A stretch of 64,000 nt of DNA from Paenibacillus sanguinis 2301083 = DSM 16941 (lineage in GTDB: Bacteria > Bacillota > Bacilli > Paenibacillales > Paenibacillaceae), in assembly GCF_000374825.1 (NCBI RefSeq), contig NZ_KB895381.1:124001-188000 (forward strand). Direction: 5' to 3'. The notes under the pieces were generated by a model. The model made no database searches. It saw only the letters and a list, made by a program, of their open reading frames with translations, and was not told the DNA's origin. The position numbers and the translations under genes were made by a program. Below are positions 17,113 through 25,111 of this stretch, one piece after another; the first letter of the stretch is position 1, and each line of letters starts with the position of its first letter.

Positions 17113-17746
17113 ACAATTTTTGAAGGCCATTGTAGAGACGATTCAGATGGTGGGGGTCTCTCTTTTCGTGGGTTCCTTAATCGGGATTCCCTTGGGAATA
17201 TTACTAGTCACAACCCGCCCGGGCGGCGTACTGGAGAACAATTCGCTCTATGCCATCCTGAATCCGATCATCAACATCGTTCGCTCCCTGCCCTTCATTA
17301 TTTTGCTGGTCGCTATTACTCCATTTACCCGGCTGATCGTTCACACCTCGATTGGGACGAGCGCGGCGATCGTACCGCTGATCATCTATATCGCGCCTTA
17401 TATTGCCCGGTTAGTAGAGAACTCTCTGCTTGAGGTGAACCCGGGAATTCTTGAAGCCGCCGAGGCTATGGGGGCGACGCCCTTGCAGGTGATCTGGTAT
17501 TTCTTGCTGCCGGAAGCCGTGGGCTCATTAATTCTGTCGCTGACCACAGCAACGATCGGCTTGATCGGGGCAACCGCCATGGCCGGAACCGTGGGCGGCG
17601 GGGGAGTGGGAGACTTGGCGATCGTATACGGCTATCAACGCTTTGACACTGTAGTCGTGGTAACCACCGTGATCATACTTGTCATTTTAGTCCAGGGAAT
17701 ACAGTCTTTAGGAAATATGCTGGCGAGAAAAATTCGCCGTTATTAA
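17087..17746 (+). CDS. metP: methionine-type ABC importer permease MetP (MetI)
   Basis: This is a 219-residue, five-segment permease of the MetI class. Its marks are LLVTTRPGGVLENN, IVRSLPFIILLVAI and the cytoplasmic loop EAAEAMGATPLQVIWYFLLPEA, with a glycine-rich GATAMAGTVGGGGVGDLAI segment before the last helix. Length is normal. It is translationally coupled to metN (start inside the metN 3-prime end, with GGAGGAGG as ribosome site). The partners are MetN and the lipoprotein MetQ, which is separated from it by a methyltransferase-like gene. Confidence 0.93.
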   Translation: MFSTAITSEQFLKAIVETIQMVGVSLFVGSLIGIPLGILLVTTRPGGVLENNSLYAILNPIINIVRSLPFIILLVAITPFTRLIVHTSIGTSAAIVPLIIYIAPYIARLVENSLLEVNPGILEAAEAMGATPLQVIWYFLLPEAVGSLILSLTTATIGLIGATAMAGTVGGGGVGDLAIVYGYQRFDTVVVVTTVIILVILVQGIQSLGNMLARKIRRY

Positions 17747-17775
17747 ATAACAACAGATAAGGGAGAGACCTACAA

Positions 17776-18795
17776 TTGAGTAACTGGAGCAAGCAAGATC
17801 GATTCCATGCCCTGTTATCCGGAGAGCGGGCGGACCGTCCTATAGTCAGCGGGTGGCGCCATTTTATTGACAAGGAACAGAATGCGGAGGATTTGGCGGA
17901 CATTACGATTTCATTTACGAAAAAATACGATTGGGATTGGGTCAAAATTAATCCGAGAGCGACTTACTTGGCGGAAGCCTGGGGCAATCAATATGATTTT
18001 ACCGATTATCAAACCGTATTTCCCCGGCAGAAATCAACGGTGATCCCAGTGGCGGAAAGCCTGTGGGAGCTTGAGGTAAAGAAGGCGGCTCGGACGCCAT
18101 CCCTGCAGGAGCATCTGGAGGCAGTTAGGAAGGTACGTCAAGGGTTACCCGATACCCCGCTAATTCAGACGGTCTTCTCCCCCTTAACGGTGCTGCTGTT
18201 CATTGTGGGACGATCGGCTTATGTAACCAAGACGGTATTCGGGATCGAGCAGCCCGTTACTTTGGACTCGTTGTTCAAGGAGCACCGGGCGGCCGCTCAC
18301 CACGCGCTGCATGCCATCGCATTAACCTTGGCCGATTATGTGCAAGAGCTGCGGCAGGCCGGCTCGGACGGCTTGTTCTACGCGGTGACCGGCACGGCGC
18401 ATCCGGGATTGTTTGATGAAGCCAGGTTTGATGAGTTCTCCAGACCCTATGATTCCATCGTTCTTGAGGCCGCCAGCTATGGCAAGAATATTCTTCACAC
18501 CTGCGGCGCCCATTCGCAGCCGGAGAAATTCAATGACTACCGCATTGACGGGATCAGCTGGGATACTGCGGCCGAAGGCAATCCAGGTCTGGATGCGAAC
18601 CTCAAAGCTACTAAAGTAGGCGGGGTTGATCATGAATTGTTCGCCGCAAACGATATTGCACAGATTCGCAAGCAAGCGAAGGAAGCTTTGACATTAATGA
18701 AGGACCAACCGTTTATTCTCTCGCCTAATTGTGCCATTCCATTGAATGTAACCGATGAGGCGTTGGAGCAATTTAAAAATATAATATTGGAATAG
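17776..18795 (+). CDS. UroD-fold zinc methyltransferase (MtaA/CmuA-like)
   Basis: This 339-residue protein of the uroporphyrinogen decarboxylase superfamily starts at TTG 17776 after GGGAGAG. It has His241-x-Cys243 in ILHTCGAHSQ and Cys319 in SPNCAIP. This is the HxC...C zinc-ligand pattern of MtaA, MtbA and CmuA, which activate a thiol to accept a methyl group; true HemE lacks it. I therefore favour a methyl transfer role over haem synthesis. It lies between metP and metQ, so it may act on what the importer brings in, for example demethylating it toward coenzyme or homocysteine. The methyl donor and acceptor are unknown. Confidence 0.75.
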   Translation: MSNWSKQDRFHALLSGERADRPIVSGWRHFIDKEQNAEDLADITISFTKKYDWDWVKINPRATYLAEAWGNQYDFTDYQTVFPRQKSTVIPVAESLWELEVKKAARTPSLQEHLEAVRKVRQGLPDTPLIQTVFSPLTVLLFIVGRSAYVTKTVFGIEQPVTLDSLFKEHRAAAHHALHAIALTLADYVQELRQAGSDGLFYAVTGTAHPGLFDEARFDEFSRPYDSIVLEAASYGKNILHTCGAHSQPEKFNDYRIDGISWDTAAEGNPGLDANLKATKVGGVDHELFAANDIAQIRKQAKEALTLMKDQPFILSPNCAIPLNVTDEALEQFKNIILE

Positions 18796-18806
18796 GAGAT
18801 GGGTGT

Positions 18807-19637
18807 ATGAAAAAGCTCATGTTGGTTATGTTGATCGGTGTTCTGGCGGTGCTGACGGCTTGCGGCAGCAAACAAGCGGACGAAGGCGGAGATAAGAAGA
18901 AGCTCACGGTCGGGTTTGGCGTCGGCACCTATGAGGAGCAGTTCCGGCAATCAATTTTGCCTATTCTGGAGAAGCAGGGCTATACTGTGGATATCAAAAC
19001 CTTCTCGCAAAATATGCAGGTCAATCCAGCGATGAAGGAAGGCTCCATTGACGCAAGCGTGTTCCAAAGCACCGCCTATATGGAAGCAATCAACGACGAA
19101 ATCGGCGCGGACATGGTAGGGATTGCTTATGTTCCGGGTGCGCCGCAAGGTCTGTACTCTGTCAACCATACTTCGCTGGATGAGGTTAAGGACGGCACCA
19201 CAGTAGCTGTTCCTAACGATCCGGTCAATCAGGAGCGCGCCCTTCGCATCCTGGAGGAGCTGGGCTGGATCAAGATTAAAGAAGGAGCAGGAGTTGCTGA
19301 TTTCAACATCAATAGTATGGAGCCGGACAAGTTTAATATCGATATTAAGATTTTGGACCCGGCACAAATTCTGGTATCGCTTCAAGATGTGGATTATGGG
19401 GTTGTAAACGGCAATTACATTGCCAATGCGCCGGACAGAAAGATTACTGATGCGCTTAAAATCGAAAATACACCGATGCAGCATAGAATCATCGTGTCGA
19501 TTAACAAAAAAGATGAGAACACGCAATGGGCAAAGGATTTGAAGGCCGCCTATGAATCGAAAGAGTTCGAGGAATACATCCTCGCGCAGGACAAATATGA
19601 TGGCTTTATTCTGCCGGAAGCATGGGCGAACAACTAA
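18807..19637 (+). CDS. metQ: methionine-type substrate-binding lipoprotein MetQ
   Basis: This is a 276-residue NlpA-family protein. The signal peptide ends in the lipobox LTAC (residues 16-19). The family marks are VGFGVGTYEEQF, FSQNMQVNPAMKEGSIDASVFQ and VAVPNDPVNQERALRILEE. NlpA/MetQ proteins bind methionine or its derivatives at the membrane face and hand them to MetNP. It follows the methyltransferase-like gene by 11 bp and lies 17 bp upstream of proC. The ligand pocket cannot be judged by eye, so a methionine-related compound is only the family default. Confidence 0.92.
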   Translation: MKKLMLVMLIGVLAVLTACGSKQADEGGDKKKLTVGFGVGTYEEQFRQSILPILEKQGYTVDIKTFSQNMQVNPAMKEGSIDASVFQSTAYMEAINDEIGADMVGIAYVPGAPQGLYSVNHTSLDEVKDGTTVAVPNDPVNQERALRILEELGWIKIKEGAGVADFNINSMEPDKFNIDIKILDPAQILVSLQDVDYGVVNGNYIANAPDRKITDALKIENTPMQHRIIVSINKKDENTQWAKDLKAAYESKEFEEYILAQDKYDGFILPEAWANN

Positions 19638-19654
19638 CGAAGGAAGTGGCCGAC

Positions 19655-20461
19655 ATGACAAGAAGAATTCATTTTATTGGCGGCGGACAGATGGCGGAAG
19701 CGATCATTCGGGCATGTATTGCCAAAAATACGCTGTCCGCAGAGCAGATCAGTGTATCCGATATTAACGAGGCGCGCCTCCAGCTGTTAAAGACCAAGTA
19801 CGGCGTGAATACGGAGGACAGGCAGGAGCAAACCCTCTCCACCGCAGCGTTAATCGTGTTGGCGGTTCGTCCCCAGGATGATTTGGCAGCACTTGGGCAC
19901 ATCGTACAGCAATTTGCCCCGCCGTCAGCCGTGATCGTGTCGATTGTAGCGGGCGTGACGATCCAGCAGCTGGGCGGCTACTTTGGCGCTGAACGCCCGA
20001 TCGTCCGGGTCATCCCGAATACGTTGACCGATACGGGATATGGCTATAGCGGCGTAGCCTTGAATGCGTTCGCTGCCCGGGAGCAGGTTGAAGATTTTCT
20101 GCTTGGCTTCGGCAAGGTACAATACCTGGAGGAATCGCTGATCGACGTCTTCACCGGATTTGGCGTAGCTGGACCTAACTATATCTATTACTTCATCGAG
20201 TCGCTTGCAGATGCCGGCGTGCTTGCCGGACTGCCGCGGGAGCAGGCGTGGAAGGTAACACTGGAGAATATGCTGGGCGCAGTTGCAATGCTGCAGCAGA
20301 CCGGCCTGCATCCGAGACAATTGCTTGATATTAACAACTCGCCCGGCGGAGTGGGGATTAACGGCCTGTATGAGCTGAACAACAGCGATTTCGCGGCCGG
20401 ATTGCAAAGAAGCGTCCTGGCGGCTGTGAAGCGGACCACAGAGCTGGGAGTGAAGAAATAA
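19655..20461 (+). CDS. proC: pyrroline-5-carboxylate reductase-like protein
   Basis: This is a 268-residue ProC-family protein. The N-terminal NAD(P) fold has IHFIGGGQMAEAI. The family segments VLAVRPQD, SIVAGVTIQQL, RVIPNTLTDTGYGYSG and FGVAGPNYIYYFIESLADAG follow, with the C-terminal NSPGGVGINGLYEL matching the ProC signature. ATG 19655 follows GAAGGAAG; the upstream in-frame start overlaps metQ. It ends one base into the next gene. ProC reduces pyrroline-5-carboxylate to proline. Its place in a metNPQ operon is unusual and suggests reduction of a related cyclic imine made from the imported compound, or a dedicated proline step. Confidence 0.85.
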   Translation: MTRRIHFIGGGQMAEAIIRACIAKNTLSAEQISVSDINEARLQLLKTKYGVNTEDRQEQTLSTAALIVLAVRPQDDLAALGHIVQQFAPPSAVIVSIVAGVTIQQLGGYFGAERPIVRVIPNTLTDTGYGYSGVALNAFAAREQVEDFLLGFGKVQYLEESLIDVFTGFGVAGPNYIYYFIESLADAGVLAGLPREQAWKVTLENMLGAVAMLQQTGLHPRQLLDINNSPGGVGINGLYELNNSDFAAGLQRSVLAAVKRTTELGVKK

Positions 20462-21225
20462 TGGCAAATTTCAAATGGGATCATCTGGTGCATTACATGA
20501 ATGATCTGGACAAGCCGGTGGAGCTATTTAAAGAGTACGGTTTGAGAGCCTCCAAGGGAGGCGCTCACAAGGCTTGGGGAACCTATAATGCCTTAAGTTA
20601 CTTTGGGTTAACTTATATTGAATTCCTTGGCATTGAGAACCTGGAATTAGCCAAGGCAACCGAGCATAATGTGGTAGTGAGAGATGCGGTCAAGGCTCTT
20701 CCCGATCATGAGGCTTTAAGTCGGGTTGTGCTGCGGACGGATGATATTGAAGGGGCGGCTGCTTTGCTAAAGACGGCGGGACTAACGTTGTCCCCGATCA
20801 TCGATGGGCGGCGTCTGGATCAGGAAGGTAGATTAATAGAGTGGCGAATGCTGACTATCGATGGCGACTTCCAGGGCCTGGTCTACCCATTTATCATTCA
20901 ATGGAGCGGGAATGATGAGAAAAGGCTGGCGCGCCTGTCCGCTTCCGGCGTCATCCGTCCTCACTCTTCGGGACAAGCAGCCATCGCAAAGGCTGTATTC
21001 CGCGTCACCGATCCCATAGCTGTTGCTGCCCATTGGGGAGCGTTATTTCAACTGCCTGTTATAAGAGCGGACGCTGAACAAGCTGCTTTGAAAATTGGAG
21101 ATCAGTCCTTTGACTTCGTGCAGGGAGACGAGAATCAGTTCAAACAGGTCATTATTGAAACAGATTCAGCGGTCTTACAAGGGAAAACCCTGCGGATTGG
21201 TGAAGGAGAATATGTCTTTGTTTGA
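20461..21225 (+). CDS. glyoxalase-like (VOC) domain protein
   Basis: This 254-residue protein starts with FKWDHLVHYMNDLDKPVELF, a match to the Glyoxalase_3-type branch of the vicinal oxygen chelate fold. It has the GGAHKAWGTYNAL and YIEFLGIEN strands. The C-terminal half is a second, weaker VOC-like module. The family is mostly uncharacterised. It is coupled to proC by a one-base overlap (TAATG) and is the last gene before the terminator at 21289. Chemistry on the imported compound is possible, but the specific reaction is unknown. Confidence 0.75.
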   Translation: MANFKWDHLVHYMNDLDKPVELFKEYGLRASKGGAHKAWGTYNALSYFGLTYIEFLGIENLELAKATEHNVVVRDAVKALPDHEALSRVVLRTDDIEGAAALLKTAGLTLSPIIDGRRLDQEGRLIEWRMLTIDGDFQGLVYPFIIQWSGNDEKRLARLSASGVIRPHSSGQAAIAKAVFRVTDPIAVAAHWGALFQLPVIRADAEQAALKIGDQSFDFVQGDENQFKQVIIETDSAVLQGKTLRIGEGEYVFV

Positions 21226-21288
21226 TCGTTGATGTCTATCAATCAAGCGGGTATCCAATCAGGCTAGAGGTTGAATTAATCTTACTGG

Positions 21289-21333
21289 AATCGCCCTTTT
21301 TCTGACTGCCGGGTCAGAGGAAGGGCGATTTTT
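21289..21333 (+). terminator. strong terminator after the met-type operon
   Basis: AATCGCCCTT and AAGGGCGATT pair perfectly, with an inner stem TCTGAC/GTCAGA, followed by TTTTTATT. This is a long intrinsic terminator 63 bp after the VOC gene. Confidence 0.9.
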
Positions 21334-21346
21334 ATTGCCCGAGTCC

Positions 21347-21410
21347 AAAAAAACCTACATATCGTACTAAAAAACACCCCGTTTTTGAATGCAAATGCCA
21401 GTGTTATAGT
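21347..21410 (+). promoter_or_regulatory. A-tract/CATA element and promoter before the LplB-type gene
   Basis: A7 (21347-21353), CCTA and CATA (21358-21361) are followed 43 bp later by a TATAGT -10 candidate (21405-21410). A TTTTGA -35 candidate lies at 21383-21388 (16-bp spacer). The CATA element thus sits upstream of the promoter in an activator position. Similar elements precede 11722, 30035 and 33679. Confidence 0.45.
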
Positions 21411-21480
21411 TGAAGTGCCCGCAAGGGATACTTAACAATTCAGAACATGCGAAATTGATCGCTATAGGAGGCTGGCAGGT

Positions 21481-22443
21481 GTGGAGAGTGGAACAGCGGT
21501 GCAAACCCGTATAAAGAGACGCAAAGAAAGCTCAGGTTTTGTCGATGAGATGAGAAAGAACTACTTGCTATATTTGATGGCTTTGCCTGGTATAGCCGTT
21601 ATCTTTATCTTCGCTTATTTACCGATGGGAGGGCTTGTGATTGCCTTTCAGGATTTCAATCCCATCAAGGGGATTACCGGAAGCGAGTTTGTTGGCTTCT
21701 CCAATTTCCGTTTTTTTGTAGAATCGAACGATACCCTTAAAGTTATTGCCAATACGCTATTTCTGAACTTGTTATTCATTTTCTGCGGTATGATGGTGTC
21801 CGTCCTGATCGCGGTCATGTTCTCGGAGATTGCCGGCAAGTGGTTCAAGCGAGTGACTCAAACCCTGGTTACACTGCCGAATTTTCTCTCTTGGACCGTC
21901 ATTTCCATGTTCTCGGTATCATTGCTTTCTTACGATACCGGTATGATTAACAAGTTTTTGGGCTTGTTCGGCATGGAACCGATTTCATTTTATAGTGAAC
22001 CTGGCTACTGGCCGTTAATTCTGGTGCTGTTGAAGATCTGGCAAGGCGCGGGCTTCGGTTCGATTGTCTATCTGGCAACGATTACCGGCATCAACCCGGA
22101 TATTTATGAATCCGCATCCATTGATGGAGCAAGCCGTTGGCACAAAATCCGGTTCATCACCTTGCCGCTTTTGAAGCCTACCATTATATTGATGCTGCTT
22201 CTGGCCATGGGCGGGATCTTCTACGGAGATTTCGGAATGATCTATGCCTTGGTTGGGCGGAACGTCTCTCTTTATCCGACCACGGATGTCATCGATACTT
22301 ATGTCTATCGTGCGCTGATGGATTTAGGAGATATGAGTATGGCAGCCGCAGTAGGCTTTTTCCAATCGGTCGTGGGCTTCATCTTAGTATTCAGTGTGAA
22401 TATGATAGCGAGAAAATTCAGTCCGGAATCGGCACTGTTCTAA
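21481..22443 (+). CDS. LplB-type polysaccharide ABC permease
   Basis: This 320-residue CUT1 permease of the LplB/YtcP class starts at GTG 21481 with ATAGGAGG upstream. It has MRKNYLLYLMALPGIAVIFI, the PMGGLVIAFQDFNPIKGI loop, GFSNFRFF and the EAA loop ESASIDGASRWHKIRFITL. This class serves complex oligosaccharides and usually sits beside YesMN systems and polysaccharide enzymes. It is the first gene of the large locus that continues to about 40.65 kb and partners with 22475-23359 and the 535-residue binding protein. Confidence 0.92.
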   Translation: MESGTAVQTRIKRRKESSGFVDEMRKNYLLYLMALPGIAVIFIFAYLPMGGLVIAFQDFNPIKGITGSEFVGFSNFRFFVESNDTLKVIANTLFLNLLFIFCGMMVSVLIAVMFSEIAGKWFKRVTQTLVTLPNFLSWTVISMFSVSLLSYDTGMINKFLGLFGMEPISFYSEPGYWPLILVLLKIWQGAGFGSIVYLATITGINPDIYESASIDGASRWHKIRFITLPLLKPTIILMLLLAMGGIFYGDFGMIYALVGRNVSLYPTTDVIDTYVYRALMDLGDMSMAAAVGFFQSVVGFILVFSVNMIARKFSPESALF

Positions 22444-22474
22444 CCCCCAATCTTCAATTAAGGTAGGTGTAAAA

Positions 22475-23359
22475 ATGACTATTAAGGAATCAAGGGGAGA
22501 TCGACTGCTCAAAATCGCCATGTACGTCTTCCTGATTATGTTTGCCATGTATTGTCTCTTTCCGTTTATAACTGTGGTCAGCAGCTCTTTTTCTACGGAA
22601 AACAGCATTTTGAAATATGGCTACTCCATCTGGCCCAGAGAATTTTCGCTGGATGCGTACAAGCTGATTTTTAAGGATGCTACGATTTACAGATCCTATG
22701 CCGTAACGATTTTTGTGACTGTAGTCGGCACGGCACTGGCCATGCTCTTTACCTGTTCGTTAGCCTATCCGTTGTCGCTGAAGCATCTGAAATACAGAAA
22801 CGCCATTAACTTCTATGTCTACTTCACGATGCTGTTTAATGGCGGTCTTGTGGCCAGCTACCTGCTGATCAGCAAGTACCTGGGGATGTCGGATACGATC
22901 TGGGTGCTGATTATTCCGGCACTGGTCAGTCCCTGGAATATGTTCCTGATGCGGAATTTCTTCAAGTCCATCGATGAGTCGCTGGCGGAATCAGCCAAGA
23001 TCGACGGAGCTAACGATATTTATATTATGTTTCGGATTATCCTGCCCATCTCGATGCCGGCGATCGCCACGGTCGGATTATTTTACGCACTGGCTTTCTG
23101 GAATAAATGGTTTGAGGCTATGCTTTATATCTCTGACGAAAATCTTTGGCCACTGCAATATTTGATTATGCGCATCATGAACAATACGCAGTTTGCAGCC
23201 GAACTGGCTTCAAAGGTGAGTCTGCCTAACTATGTGGTGCCTACACTGACAACACGATTGGCTACGACGGTGGTGACGATTGGCCCGATTATTTTCCTTT
23301 ATCCATTCCTTCAGAAGTATTTTGTCAAGGGACTGATGGTGGGAGCGGTTAAGGGCTGA
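22475..23359 (+). CDS. LplC/YtcP-type polysaccharide ABC permease
   Basis: This is a 294-residue permease with six membrane segments. Its marks are PFITVVSSSFSTENSILKYG, FNGGLVASYLL and the EAA loop ESAKIDGANDIYIMFRIIL. The C-terminal FLQKYFVKGLMVGAVKG is typical of LplC. It lies 31 bp after its partner permease. A small imperfect hairpin (CTAAA..GCCT / AGGC..TTTAG, about 23382-23406) lies between this gene and the binding-protein gene. It could adjust mRNA levels so that the binding protein is made in excess. Confidence 0.92.
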   Translation: MTIKESRGDRLLKIAMYVFLIMFAMYCLFPFITVVSSSFSTENSILKYGYSIWPREFSLDAYKLIFKDATIYRSYAVTIFVTVVGTALAMLFTCSLAYPLSLKHLKYRNAINFYVYFTMLFNGGLVASYLLISKYLGMSDTIWVLIIPALVSPWNMFLMRNFFKSIDESLAESAKIDGANDIYIMFRIILPISMPAIATVGLFYALAFWNKWFEAMLYISDENLWPLQYLIMRIMNNTQFAAELASKVSLPNYVVPTLTTRLATTVVTIGPIIFLYPFLQKYFVKGLMVGAVKG

Positions 23360-23438
23360 CATGTATGTGTTATTTTCAACTAAATTCGCCTAACAGGCAG
23401 TTTAGCATAGAAACATAGGAAGAAAGGGAGGTATTGAA

Positions 23439-25046
23439 ATGAAAAGCAAACTTAAATTTACTGCTTCGTTAGTAGTATTTGCTTTACTGGTAGGTTCCCT
23501 GGTCGGATGCTCCGGCTCCAATGGAGCCGCTTCTTCGCCAAAAGCCGAGGGCTCCAGCACTGCTCTCGACCCGACTACGCTCAAAGTCATGTTATTTGGT
23601 GATAAGCCAGTCGATATGGACAAGGTTTTGAACGAATTTGAGAGCCGGACCAAGGATACGCTGAATACACAGCTCAATATCGAATTTAATCCGGCCTCCG
23701 ATCACAATCAGAAAACCAAGCTGAAGCTGGCGGCGGGCGAGGCCATCGACCTGATGTTCGATGCGCCATGGATGAACTTGAATCAGAACATCTCACAAGG
23801 GTTTTATCATGAACTGGATAAATATTTTAATAACGATGATTATCCCGGACTTAAGAAAGCGTTCTCAGAAGAATTCCTGAATGCTAACAAGATTAATGGC
23901 CATCTCTATGCCATCCCGATTACCAATATGTACTACGATTCCGAGGTGGTGTATATTCGCAAGGATCTGCGGGAGAAGTATGGCATGGAGCCTGTTCAGT
24001 CGTACGATGACTTGAAAACCTACCTGGACAATGTGAAAAAGAATGAGCCAAGTATGATTCCGTTTGCTCTAATGGGGGATCGTGGCTTCTTCAAAATGTT
24101 TGGCACAGAGGATAAGCAGACACAATTGCGTGCTGAGCCTTACTCCATTGCCGGAACAGGGGTTAACTTCAATCTGATCCTGTCGGATGACGGCAAACAG
24201 GTGCTGGGTGCGACAACACTGGGTGATCCGGCAGAGGAATATGCGAAATATCCGGCGCCGTTCAACGATGCTGAATATTTCTACGACTCAAATGATATCA
24301 AGGTGGAATGGAACCAGTATGTTCAGAAGGATGTGCTTAACGAGAAGGACCCCGCCGCTTTGTTCGTAAGCGGCAAATCAGCGGCCAACGAGAGCACGAT
24401 CAACGCCTTCGCAAGTATGAGAGATCGGCTCAAGAGCGCTGTTCCGGGCGCCGAGCTGGAGTTCTTCGTATATAACTCTAAAATCCGCGGTTTGGAGAAG
24501 GAAGCGATCGGCACGGAGTACAAGGCCTGGAACTATCTTGTTGTCCCGGCTACCTCCAAAAATGTGGACCGTACCATGAAATTTCTGGACTGGTTGTTCG
24601 GCAGCCAGGAGAACCATGACTTGTTCGAGCTTGGTATTGAAGGTACTCATTGGGAGAAATCAGGAGATCGTAATTACAAGACGACAGCTAACACCCAAAA
24701 TTATGCTTTCCCGGGTTATGAGCTAACCTGGAATCCAACATTGTCCCGGATTAATGCGGAGAACAGTGACGAGGCCTTGAAGATCATTAATTATCAAACT
24801 GAAGACAGCACTTACTATAAGCTGCCGCTGACCGGCTTTGTGTTCAATACGGAACCGGTCAAGACAGAGATTGCGAAGATTCAGCCAAAGGCCGCCGAGC
24901 TGGATCCGATTTTGAAGAATGGTCTTGAAAAAAATTGGCGTCAAAGCGCCGAGAAGCTCAATAAGGAGCTGCGCAATCTGGGATTGGAAAACGTTCGCGC
25001 CGAACTGGTGAAGCAAGCCCAGGAGTTTCTGGATCACAATCAGTAA
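23439..25046 (+). CDS. LplA-type oligosaccharide-binding lipoprotein
   Basis: This is a 535-residue lipoprotein with signal peptide and lipobox LVGC (residues 22-25). A Ser/Ala-rich linker and a large two-lobe binding fold follow (LKVMLFGDKPVDMDKVLNEF; LKLAAGEAIDLMFDAPWMNL). Length and the C-terminal region (a DUF3502-like tail with GFVFNTEPVKTEIAKI) fit the LplA class used for long oligosaccharides. It is the dedicated binding protein of the importer 21481-23359. The ribosome site AAGGGAGG is strong. The cargo is probably the product of the lyases encoded downstream. Confidence 0.92.
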   Translation: MKSKLKFTASLVVFALLVGSLVGCSGSNGAASSPKAEGSSTALDPTTLKVMLFGDKPVDMDKVLNEFESRTKDTLNTQLNIEFNPASDHNQKTKLKLAAGEAIDLMFDAPWMNLNQNISQGFYHELDKYFNNDDYPGLKKAFSEEFLNANKINGHLYAIPITNMYYDSEVVYIRKDLREKYGMEPVQSYDDLKTYLDNVKKNEPSMIPFALMGDRGFFKMFGTEDKQTQLRAEPYSIAGTGVNFNLILSDDGKQVLGATTLGDPAEEYAKYPAPFNDAEYFYDSNDIKVEWNQYVQKDVLNEKDPAALFVSGKSAANESTINAFASMRDRLKSAVPGAELEFFVYNSKIRGLEKEAIGTEYKAWNYLVVPATSKNVDRTMKFLDWLFGSQENHDLFELGIEGTHWEKSGDRNYKTTANTQNYAFPGYELTWNPTLSRINAENSDEALKIINYQTEDSTYYKLPLTGFVFNTEPVKTEIAKIQPKAAELDPILKNGLEKNWRQSAEKLNKELRNLGLENVRAELVKQAQEFLDHNQ

Positions 25047-25076
25047 TAGCTGTATAGAAACTGTCCCATACGAGTT

Positions 25077-25108
25077 AGCCCGGACCTTGCTTTTAGGAGG
25101 TTCGGGTT
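25077..25108 (+). other. hairpin overlapping the sensor-kinase ribosome site
   Basis: AGCCCGGACC (25077-25086) and GGTTCGGGTT (25099-25108) pair over 10 bp with two G-T wobbles. The AGGAGG of the kinase gene (25095-25100) is in the loop and right arm, so folding would mask it and lower kinase synthesis relative to the transporter genes. Confidence 0.4.
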
Positions 25109-25111
25109 AAT

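Noticed and set aside
17776-18795. hemE (uroporphyrinogen decarboxylase)
   Set aside because: The HxC...C zinc ligands and the operon context fit MtaA-type methyltransferases, and no haem genes are nearby.
18951-19661. Minus-strand open frame of 236 codons antisense to metQ
   Set aside because: It is opposite an intact lipoprotein gene with clear family motifs; the translated product shows no domain features.
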